Positions 26,205 through 34,070 of a stretch of DNA of 39,810 nt are shown piece after piece (positions within the stretch are counted from its first letter, which is position 1; each line of letters begins with the position of its first letter). Both the position numbers and the translations under genes were made by a program. The stretch covers positions 1 to 39,810 of the forward strand of contig UQCV01000011.1 in NCBI GenBank assembly GCA_900539665.1, read 5' to 3'. Source of the DNA: an uncultured Succinivibrionaceae bacterium (GTDB lineage: Bacteria; Pseudomonadota; Gammaproteobacteria; Enterobacterales; Succinivibrionaceae). The notes under the pieces are model-generated. The model was not told the origin of the DNA and searched no databases. It worked only from the letters and a program-made list of their open reading frames with translations.

Positions 26205-27437
26205 TTGAGACTGGCGAAAATCTACATTATGAAGTTGACTTTTACAGAGAAGGAAAATATTTGGACCTTCGATGCCAAAGGCGAAGTACTGATAACCATC
26301 ATGTCATCTCTGGCGCAGGAAGAAAGCCGTTCAATTTCCGAAAACTGTACATGGGGTCAACGCAAGAGATTTGCAGACGGAAAGGTAACCGTACCCTTTA
26401 AGCATTTTCTCGGTTATGACCGTGGGAAAGACGGAAATCTAGTGCTCAATAAGGCTCAAGCAGAAGTTGTTAAACGGATCTACGCTATGTTCTTAAGAGG
26501 CATGACACCGCACACTATTGCACGAAAACTGACAGAAGGAAAAATCAAAACACCAGCAGGTTGTGACACATGGAGCGGCGGTTCGGTGCGTAGCATTCTT
26601 TCCAATGAAAAATACAAAGGAGATGCCCTACTCCAGAAAACTTTCTGCGAGGATTTTCTAACAAAGAAAATGAAAATCAACCAAGGTGAAGTGCCACAGT
26701 ATTATGTGGAAAACAACCATGAAGCAATCATCGACCCGCAAACCTTTGATATGGTTCAGGCAGAACTTGCACGGCGCAAAGAAGGAAACAACCATCACAG
26801 CGGCATTCACCTCCTTTCACACAAAATTAAATGCGGTGACTGTGGCGGATGGTACGGTTCCAAGGTATGGCACTCAAACGATAAGTTCCGAAGGATCGTC
26901 TGGCAATGTAACAACAAGTACAAAAACAAAGATAAACACTGCACAACTCCTTATCTTGATGAGAATCAGATCAAGGAACGATTCACAATCGCAGTCAATA
27001 AGCTGTTAGCAGGTTCTTCGAGTGCAATAAGAGCATGTGAGGCGGCTCTTTCTGCAACCCTTGATACCTCTGAGTTGGAGCAGAAACAGCAGAATCTCTT
27101 AGCAGAGATGCAGACGCTCGATTCAGCTTTACGGCAGCTAATCCATCGGAACGCTACCACGGCACAGGATCAGAACGAATACAGGAAAAGCTATGATGAG
27201 ATTGCTCAAAAATTTAGCTCTGCAGAATAGCAGAAAAAGCTCGTCGATAAAAAACTTAGTGATCTTCTCAAGCATCGCAACATCATCGAGAATTTTATTA
27301 GCAAGCTAAAGGAACAGAATGGGCAAATATCGGAGTTCAGCGAAAATCTCTGGTGCGGTCTGCTAGATTATGTTACGGCATATACTGATGGCAGATTGGT
27401 TTTCCGATTCAAAAACGGTTCTGAATTTTTGGGGTAA
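26205..27437 (+). pseudogene. broken large serine recombinase
   Basis: Remnant of a Firmicutes-type large serine recombinase. The visible part starts late in the catalytic domain (KENIWTFDAKGEVLITIMSSLAQEESRSISEN), so the N-terminal third with the nucleophilic Ser is missing. The recombinase DNA-binding domain follows (GYDRGKDG to about residue 190), then a zinc ribbon (CGDCGG...C...HC, about 210-245) and a coiled-coil C-terminus. A single in-frame TAG at 27228-27230 interrupts the coiled coil; the same frame continues to a stop at 27435-27437 with normal family sequence (LLDYVTAYTDGRLVFRFKNG). Both lesions argue for an inactive gene. Base composition is richer in G+C than its neighbours, which suggests transfer with a mobile element. 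Confidence 0.85.
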
Positions 27438-27483
27438 AAGAATAATCCCGATCATCGATAACGGTCGTCGGGAAATTTTGCTA

Positions 27484-28077
27484 TCACTTACACGAAAACA
27501 ACTGAGACTCAACTGGTTCACCGTTTGGGCTCAAAAAGCGGTTTACCAAAGAAATCAATAAATAATATGCCGATAAAGCTTGTAGGACATTCTTTAAATT
27601 AGCCAATTCATAGTTAAACATATTTCCATTAGAAGATTCTACTTCACCAGCTCTTTTATGTTTTACGTGATTATAATCTTGCCACCAATCACCACACGAC
27701 TGTTCAGAAAATTTTGAAAAAGGATGAATAGAAGCTCTACAACCAACAAAATTAACTTCCACAATTTCATTCGCAATGTTTCCGCAATAATCATTTTTTA
27801 TCTGCTGGAACCTTTGCAACATGCTAATTCTTTTATTTTTTACATTGTTGGATTCATCCAAAGCAGAGCAGAATTCTTCAGCTAAAGAGTCTATCCCGCT
27901 ACAAATACTCAAGAATAGCTGCATGTATTTTGATGAGAATGTTTTATAATTTTTCTTATCAATCGAGACGTACTTGTCAGTGCCTAAAAGTTCATCCTCA
28001 AGAATCTTAAAGTCACAAATATAAACTTTCTTAAAGGAATCATATAACAATTCAAAGTCCTCCACTTTATCAATCAA
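27484..28077 (-). CDS. hypothetical protein, possible HEPN-like helical fold
   Basis: 197 residues, not recognised. Mostly helical by composition, with a conserved-looking WWQDYNHVKHKR segment (131-142) that recurs in small uncharacterised proteins; the HxKH-R pattern is reminiscent of HEPN-type proteins, but the case is weak. No signal peptide or membrane span. The start is uncertain: the open frame begins at a TTG directly after a stop codon with no clear ribosome binding site, so the 5' end may be lost. Lies between the recombinase remnant (convergent) and the truncated ATPase (same strand), probably cargo of a former mobile element. Confidence 0.55.
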   Translation of the reverse strand: MIDKVEDFELLYDSFKKVYICDFKILEDELLGTDKYVSIDKKNYKTFSSKYMQLFLSICSGIDSLAEEFCSALDESNNVKNKRISMLQRFQQIKNDYCGNIANEIVEVNFVGCRASIHPFSKFSEQSCGDWWQDYNHVKHKRAGEVESSNGNMFNYELANLKNVLQALSAYYLLISLVNRFLSPNGEPVESQLFSCK

Positions 28078-28150
28078 GGCTCAGTACCAGGTCAAAAATT
28101 TATAGCAAGCCCATCGAGCCTAAAGCATTATATCACAAGGCTCGGTATCA
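28075..28150. repeat. Diverged 15-bp direct repeats around the ATPase truncation point
   Basis: CAAGGCTCAGTACCA (28075-28089) and CAAGGCTCGGTATCA (28136-28150) match at 13 of 15 positions. The second ends at the break in the ATPase gene, the first at the start of the hypothetical gene. A CGAGCC/GGCTCG inverted repeat (28115-28120, 28139-28144) lies between. May mark the recombination that deleted the ATPase 3' half. Confidence 0.6.
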
Positions 28151-28765
28151 AATTCGGAGTAGAGATTTCAATACCGACTCCGGCATACCACCGGTGACAT
28201 AATACATCTTCAGCTTCTCATACAACGGACTAAAGAAGGCGTCAGGGATAGGCTCAAGGGTATCCACCTGTTCCAGATACTGCGCCAGATTTTCATCACC
28301 GTTGGCAAGTAGAAACTCAGTAAATGTCATTGGGTCAATCTGCATGAAGTTGACCTTGCCTACTGGAAAAGAGGAAGGCTTCGCCAAGGCGATACCTAAC
28401 AAAGAACCGGCGCAGGCAACATGGTACTGCGGTGCGTTCTCGCAAAAATATTTCATGGAGTTAATGACTTTCGGGCAGTCCTGTACCTCGTCAAAGATGA
28501 TGAGGGTCTTCTCCGGCAATATCTTTTGACCGCTTGCTAGCATAAGGTTTTGCAGAATCCGATCCACATCCTTGGTTGTTTCAAAAAATTGTTTATATTC
28601 TTCGTTTTCGTCGAAGTTAAAGTAGGCTGTATTTTCATAATAGCGTTTGCCGAACTCTTTTAGAATCCAAGTCTTACCAACCTGACGTACGCCCTTCAAG
28701 ATTAAAGGCTTGCGGTAGGGAGAATTCTTCCAATCCAGCAACTTTTTTAAGATAAATCGTTCCAT
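28148..28765 (-). pseudogene. truncated AAA-family ATPase (AAA_14/DUF4143 type)
   Basis: 205 residues of a protein that is normally about 380-450. Present: MERFILKKLLDWKNSPYRKP, Walker A GVRQVGKT (25-32), Walker B LIIFDEVQDC (88-97), the sensor segment CAGSLLGIAL and YYVTGGMPES, the usual end of the ATPase part. The DUF4143 region is gone: the frame runs into a stop five residues after the last conserved motif. I start at ATG 28765, with GAGGAG eight bases upstream; a GTG at 28780 would add five residues. Members of this family are common in genomic islands and of unclear function. Repeats upstream may be its promoter region. Confidence 0.8.
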
Positions 28766-29137
28766 AGAATCACTCCTCACATTTTTATTGAAGTTTCATG
28801 CTTTATGATCACATTTTTATTGAAGTTTTGTGCTTTATAATCACACTTTTATTACATGCGAATTCTATGAAAATCACAATCGAAATCACAAAATTATTAA
28901 GATTTAATGCTTATCAATCACACTTTTATATAAGATAGCAAAAAAAATTTTCTACAATAAAGACAGACCACAGTCTCAACATTAGTTAGATTACATCTTG
29001 TCTTTCCGTTTCATTCCGCGGGGATTCAATATTTTACAAGAAAACTAAATTACACCAACAATATGGACTTGACTATATACGGTGGTGAAGTTAGTTGCAA
29101 ATTTTCGCCCGAATCACTTTTAACTCTCCAATCATCA
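28766..29137. other. Repeat-bearing gap upstream of the ATPase remnant
   Basis: Contains the 32-bp tandem repeats described separately and otherwise AT-rich sequence; the right end leads to the serC terminator. No gene seen. Confidence 0.55.
28778..28930. repeat. Iteron-like repeats upstream of the ATPase remnant
   Basis: A 32-bp unit beginning CACATTTTTATTGAAGTTT is repeated at 28778-28809 and 28810-28841, with a partial copy from 28842 (CACACTTTTAT) and a separate CACACTTTTATA at 28919-28930. Read on the minus strand, the core is ATAAAARTGTG followed by AT-rich spacer, four copies. They lie right at the ribosome binding site of the ATPase gene, so they may be its operator. Confidence 0.82.
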
Positions 29138-29173
29138 AAAAAAATCCTAGCTTGCATGCACAAACTAGGATTT
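29138..29173 (-). terminator. Terminator of serC
   Basis: Stem AAATCCTAGCTTG with CAAACTAGGATTT (one mismatch) and a 6-base loop; eight T's follow on the minus strand. About 85 bp past the serC stop. Confidence 0.88.
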
Positions 29174-29260
29174 CTTAATACTTAAAAGCTTTAGGCCTTT
29201 AGCTTAGTTAATACTTAAGCCCAAGGCTACGCTTAAGTACCAAGCCTTAGATACAGCTTA

Positions 29261-30346
29261 TTACTTATGGCTTTGAGCAAACTTATCCATAAATTCAACG
29301 AGGGCCTTCACCCCAGCCATTGGCATAGCGTTGTAGATAGAAGCACGCATGCCACCAAGTACACGGTGGCCCTTAAGGCTGATAAGACCAGCGTTCTTAG
29401 CTTCAGCTAAGAATTCAGCGTTGAGGTCTTCATTCTTCAAGAAGAATGGTACGTTCATACGAGATCTGAACTTAGGATCGATGTTGTTAGAGTAGAAATC
29501 GCAGCTATCGATAAAGCCATAGAGGTAGTTAGCCTTTTCGATATTACGCTGTTCCATAGCTTCAACCCCACCAGTTTCCTTGATCCACTTAAATACGAGA
29601 CCAGAGAAATACCAAGCAAAGGTATTTGGAGTGTTGTACATAGAATCGTGATCTGCAGTCACCTTGAAGTTAAGGATTGATGGGCAGATATCCTGAGCGT
29701 GACCTAAAAGGTCTTCACGGACGATAGCCATGGTGATCCCAGAAGGACCTACGTTCTTTTGCGCGCCCGCATAGATCATCCCAAACTTTGAGACATCAAT
29801 GTTACGTGAAAGAATGCAAGAAGAAGCGTCACCAATTACGGTACGGTTGCCAGTATCGAGGTTATCGAACAAGTCAATCCCGTGAATGGTTTCGTTCAAA
29901 CAACAATGAACATAAGCTGCGTTATCATTGAACTTAACACCATTGGTATTTACAGTGATAGTGCCATCAGCAAGCTTTTCAGTAAGCTTCATTTCATTTA
30001 CGTTAGTGTACTTCTGAGCCTCGTCAGCAGCGTAGCCAGACCAAGCACCGGTAGTAACGTAATCTGCACAACCATCCTTTGAAGCAAGGTTCATAGGAAC
30101 TGCTGCGAACATCCCACGCCCACCGCCATGCATAAAGAGCACTTTGTAGTTATCAGGTACGTGCATAAGGTCACGTAAATCCTGAATAGCTTCTTCAGCT
30201 ACAGCAATGTATTCCTTAGAACGATGAGAGATTTCGATGATGCTAGCGCCCATACCATTGAAGTTTAGAAAGTCTTTTTGTACCTTCAGCATTACTTCTT
30301 CAGGTAACATGGAAGGACCGGCAGAGAAATTATATACTTTGCTCAT
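29261..30346 (-). CDS. serC: phosphoserine aminotransferase
   Basis: PLP enzyme that makes 3-phosphoserine (serine synthesis) and 4-phosphohydroxythreonine (pyridoxal phosphate synthesis). The 361-residue protein matches E. coli SerC (362) end to end: MSKVYNFSAGPSMLPEEV at the start, HGGGRGMFAAVPMNL, GDASSCILSR, the PLP-Lys motif YAGAQKNVGPSG, NTPNTFAWY and RMNVPF. I start at ATG 30346, with AGGAAAC as ribosome binding site; an upstream alternative at 30388 adds 14 residues with no family match. Downstream of gyrA on the same strand with about 90 bp between, containing two hairpins, so some read-through is possible. Strong terminator downstream. Confidence 0.97.
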   Translation of the reverse strand: MSKVYNFSAGPSMLPEEVMLKVQKDFLNFNGMGASIIEISHRSKEYIAVAEEAIQDLRDLMHVPDNYKVLFMHGGGRGMFAAVPMNLASKDGCADYVTTGAWSGYAADEAQKYTNVNEMKLTEKLADGTITVNTNGVKFNDNAAYVHCCLNETIHGIDLFDNLDTGNRTVIGDASSCILSRNIDVSKFGMIYAGAQKNVGPSGITMAIVREDLLGHAQDICPSILNFKVTADHDSMYNTPNTFAWYFSGLVFKWIKETGGVEAMEQRNIEKANYLYGFIDSCDFYSNNIDPKFRSRMNVPFFLKNEDLNAEFLAEAKNAGLISLKGHRVLGGMRASIYNAMPMAGVKALVEFMDKFAQSHK

Positions 30347-30368
30347 TTGTTGTTTCCTAAGTGTTAAT

Positions 30369-30420
30369 ACGGCCTCCGGCCGTTTCAAGTAAGAGAGCGG
30401 CTCCTTTGGAACCGCCCTCT
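30369..30420 (-). terminator. Two hairpins between gyrA and serC
   Basis: A 6-bp stem ACGGCC/GGCCGT (30369-30383) and a GC-rich stem AGAGGGCGGTTCC/GGAGCCGCTCTCT with minor mismatches (30393-30420). No T run follows, so they may weaken rather than stop transcription from gyrA into serC. Confidence 0.45.
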
Positions 30421-30435
30421 AATCAAGTTTAAGTG

Positions 30436-33393
30436 TTAAACCCCGTTTGGATCTTCGTCTGTAGTATCAGCAGAACTTTCTGCATCAACGTCCATGTCTA
30501 GATCATCGTTGGGGTTAGGAGTTTCTTCTAAAGTAGCATCTTGAGCTTCTTGATTTTGAGCTTCATCTGCTACCACAGTCCCAGCTTCGTTTGTGGCTTG
30601 CTCATCTGGTAGAGAATTTTCTACATCATCCTCTTCTCCAACAACACGGGCAATATTTACGAGGCTAGCGCCATCGTCTAAGGTTACAAGCTTAACGCCT
30701 TGAGCAATACGACTATATCTTAAGATACCGTCCACTCTGGTACGTACTAAGTTACCACTGTTATTGATCATGATGAGACCATCATTTTCATTAACCTGTA
30801 CTACCCCAATAAGTTCGCCGTTACGATCTAAGCGACCTACAACCTTGTTACCAGCACGACCACGAGATACCCCGATATTGAATTCGCTGAGTAACACACG
30901 CTTACCAAAGCCACGAGCAAATGCAAACAAAAGTTCGCTATAAGCATGGTCAAGCACCAACATGGTTACAACCTTTGCTCCAGCGTGAACCTTCATCCCA
31001 CGCACCCCACGTGAATTACGGCCACATGGACGAAGCCCCCAAGTAGCTGGACGAACTTTTGCTGATTGATCTTGGGCATTAGCGTCATCTTCGCCTTCGC
31101 CGTCATCATCAGTTGCGTCATCAACAAGTTCAGCTTCAACTTCTTCTACGTCATCGGCAGCATCAGCGTTTTCAAGTTCGCTATCTTGTGCGTCATCGCT
31201 TTCATCGCTTTGAGCATCGCTTGCTGCTTGGTAGTATTCGTTAAAGAGAATACCATAACCATCACTTGAGAATATAGCAATGTCATCTTTACCAGATGAA
31301 ATAGCTACATTTACTAAGTTGTCACCTTCTTGTAGTAGGAGCCCGAGAATACCACGGTTCCCCTTCATACTGATGTTCTTGTAAAGTGAAAGCTTAGTCT
31401 TCTTGATAATACCTTTTTCAGTTGCAAAAATGAGGTAACGATTTGGATCGAATTCGTTAACTGGAAGTACAGTTCTTACGGTTTCATCCTTATCAAGAGC
31501 TAAGAGGTTGACGATTGGTCGCCCCTTAGTATTACCAACAGCTTCTGGTAAGTTGTAAACCTTAAGGGCAAATACACGGCCCTTAGAAGTAAAGAACAAG
31601 GCGGTATCGTGGGTATTTACCACGTACATGTTTTCAATAAAGTCTTGATCCTTCATCTTAGCTGACAAACGACCACGACCACCGCGACTTTGAGCGCGGT
31701 ATTCGTCTACCGGTTGGTACTTCACATAACCTTCGTGAGACAAGGTAATAACTACCGGCTTGTTCTCAATAAGGTCTTCCATAGAGATGTCAGAAGTGTT
31801 TGCTTCAATCACACTACGACGAGCGTCACCGTAAGTAGCCTTGATATATTCAAGTTCTTCACGGATGATAGAAAGAAGTTTGTTTTCGTCACGTAAAATC
31901 CACAAGAATTCACGAATCTGCGCCGCAGTAGCACGGTAATCGTCCACGATCTTGTCGTATTCCATCCCGGTCAAACGCTGCAACTGTAAGCTTAAGATAG
32001 CTTCAGTCTGTGAGTCTGAGAGATAGTAAAGTTCACCGTGACAACCAAAGACGCTACCATCAACGCCATCTGGGCGACAAAGTTCAGACCCATCTTCAGC
32101 GCGTTCGATTAACTGATTAAGCATCCCATAAGGCCAGCCCTTACCGATGAGGCGTTGATAAGCTTCATCACGGCTACGGCTTGAACGAATCAAGTTGATG
32201 ATTTCATCAATGTTGTTAAGCGCTACCGCATAACCTTCAAGACGGTGAGCTTTTTCTCTAGCCTTAGCTAAATCAAATACTACGCGACGCGTTACAACTT
32301 CACGACGGTGTCTTACGAAGTGTTCAAGAATCTGCTTTAAGTTTAATACTTCAGGGTGAGTACCAACCAAAGCCAACATGTTGATTGGGAAGCTAGACTG
32401 CATTGCAGTGTGCTTAAAGAGCTTGTTAAGCACGATTTCAGGTGCTTCATTACGTCTAAGCCCAATCACAACACGAACAGGGTTACCACGACCGGAGTAA
32501 TCGTTTACTTCAGTCATGCCTTCGATAATCTTTTCACGGATGCATTCGTTGATTTTTTCCACCAAGTCCTTTTTACGAACGTTGTATGGAATTTCATCGA
32601 TCACGATAAATTGCTTTTCCCCAGGTTCGCCTTCAATGTGAGTCTTAGCTCTAATAATAACGCGGCCACTACCAGTGGTGTAAGCATCATGAATCCCACG
32701 AGTACCATATAAAATGCCACCAGTTGGGAAGTCAGGACCTGGAATATAATGCATGAGGCCTTCAATAGAGATTGAAGGATCATTAATAAGGGCAATCGTA
32801 GCATCGATAACTTCCGACATATTGTGGGTCGGAATATTAGTTGCCATCCCTACAGCAATACCTGAAGCCCCATTAACTAAAAGATTAGGGAACTTGTTAG
32901 GCAGTACGTCCGGAATGGTTAAAGAGTTATCGTAGTTTGGAGATGAATCGACGGTATTTTTTTCCAAATCGGCGATCATTTCCCCAGCTAAACGAGTCAT
33001 GCGAACTTCGGTATAACGCATGTGTGCAGCAGAGTCACCGTCGATATTACCGAAGTTACCCTGACCTTCAATGAGCGGATAACGCAAGCTAAATGGCTGC
33101 GCCATACGCACAATGGTTTCATACACTGCGCTGTCACCGTGCGGGTGATATTTACCGATTACTTCACCGACGATACGTGCAGACTTCTTAGTCGGTGAGT
33201 TGTAAAAATTCTTTAAGCCGTACATGGCATAGAGAGAACGTCTGTGTACCGGCTTTAAACCGTCGCAGACATTAGGCAGAGCACGGTCCGTAATAACGCT
33301 CATCGCGTAGTTAATAAAGGACGTTTTTAACTGCTCAACAATCCTGACCGGCTGAACGTTCCGTTCCTCCGGAGCGGTTATATTATCACTCAT
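30436..33393 (-). CDS. gyrA: DNA gyrase subunit A
   Basis: Breakage-reunion subunit of gyrase; acts with GyrB to introduce negative supercoils. 985 residues, about 110 more than E. coli. The catalytic Tyr is Y127 (HMRYTEVR). The quinolone region is GDSAVYET with S88 (E. coli S83) and E92 (E. coli D87). The GyrA-box is QSRGGRG (568-574) rather than QRRGGKG. The C-terminal beta-pinwheel is split by an acidic Asp/Glu/Ala/Ser insertion (about 722-780), right before RPCGRNSRGVRG, and the tail (about 920-985) is also acidic. A promoter with extended -10 (TGCTATAAT, minus strand 33431-33439) lies ahead; the ribosome binding site is weak. Confidence 0.98.
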   Translation of the reverse strand: MSDNITAPEERNVQPVRIVEQLKTSFINYAMSVITDRALPNVCDGLKPVHRRSLYAMYGLKNFYNSPTKKSARIVGEVIGKYHPHGDSAVYETIVRMAQPFSLRYPLIEGQGNFGNIDGDSAAHMRYTEVRMTRLAGEMIADLEKNTVDSSPNYDNSLTIPDVLPNKFPNLLVNGASGIAVGMATNIPTHNMSEVIDATIALINDPSISIEGLMHYIPGPDFPTGGILYGTRGIHDAYTTGSGRVIIRAKTHIEGEPGEKQFIVIDEIPYNVRKKDLVEKINECIREKIIEGMTEVNDYSGRGNPVRVVIGLRRNEAPEIVLNKLFKHTAMQSSFPINMLALVGTHPEVLNLKQILEHFVRHRREVVTRRVVFDLAKAREKAHRLEGYAVALNNIDEIINLIRSSRSRDEAYQRLIGKGWPYGMLNQLIERAEDGSELCRPDGVDGSVFGCHGELYYLSDSQTEAILSLQLQRLTGMEYDKIVDDYRATAAQIREFLWILRDENKLLSIIREELEYIKATYGDARRSVIEANTSDISMEDLIENKPVVITLSHEGYVKYQPVDEYRAQSRGGRGRLSAKMKDQDFIENMYVVNTHDTALFFTSKGRVFALKVYNLPEAVGNTKGRPIVNLLALDKDETVRTVLPVNEFDPNRYLIFATEKGIIKKTKLSLYKNISMKGNRGILGLLLQEGDNLVNVAISSGKDDIAIFSSDGYGILFNEYYQAASDAQSDESDDAQDSELENADAADDVEEVEAELVDDATDDDGEGEDDANAQDQSAKVRPATWGLRPCGRNSRGVRGMKVHAGAKVVTMLVLDHAYSELLFAFARGFGKRVLLSEFNIGVSRGRAGNKVVGRLDRNGELIGVVQVNENDGLIMINNSGNLVRTRVDGILRYSRIAQGVKLVTLDDGASLVNIARVVGEEDDVENSLPDEQATNEAGTVVADEAQNQEAQDATLEETPNPNDDLDMDVDAESSADTTDEDPNGV

Positions 33394-34070
33394 TATTACA
33401 TCTCTGATTTACAGTAAACTTAATTGGCCTATTATAGCATAAGTTACGCTTTATTCGCATCCCTAGTTCCGCTAAAAGACACAACTGCCAAATCTTACTT
33501 TGTCTTTCAGGCACTTTTTTAGACCAAATTGTTTTTTTTAATTTTAATTCACGCCCCAATTTTTAACTCTTGATCCTCGAAGTCTTTTTTCTTCCTACTT
33601 GTAAGTATCTAATCAATTTTTAAACAATCAACTAACCAGTTTTTAAGAAACAACTACTCGATTTTAATATTATTTACCGTTTTCAATACCGCTTACGACA
33701 AGTTATGGTAACTTTAAAGTGGAAGACACAGGTGATGAAAGAAAGTAACTAGTAACCATAAGCTAAAAATACGAGGCTCAAAGCACCAAACCCCCCAAGC
33801 AAAAACCAAAACACAAAGCTAAACACAACAGTTAGAACCAATCCACCACGAACCACAAACTAAGCGCAGCTTTAAAAGCAACATGTAACCTCTTTAGTAA
33901 GCCTTTGGTTAGTTCTTAAGAAAGCTACTTTGATTAGTGGCAATAATTAGTTACTTAAAAAGTTACTTCAAAAAAATCACTTAAATAGTTGATTTTTAAG
34001 GTTTTAATTATTTAGGATAATGCCAAGAGTTTTAGCTTATTAAGAATTTACTAGTTAAGGAAGCCTCAGA
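33394..34070. other. Divergent gap between gyrA and the 5'-nucleotidase gene
   Basis: Carries the gyrA promoter at the left end. The centre (33760-33870) is rich in AAGC and CCAAAAC/ACCACAA-like direct motifs without a regular period. The right end has AAGGAAG ahead of the nucleotidase start. No gene seen. Confidence 0.55.
33431..33439 (-). promoter_or_regulatory. Extended -10 promoter of gyrA
   Basis: Minus-strand TGCTATAAT, a perfect extended -10 element, about 40 bp upstream of the gyrA start codon. No good -35 hexamer, as usual when TGn is present. Confidence 0.6.
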
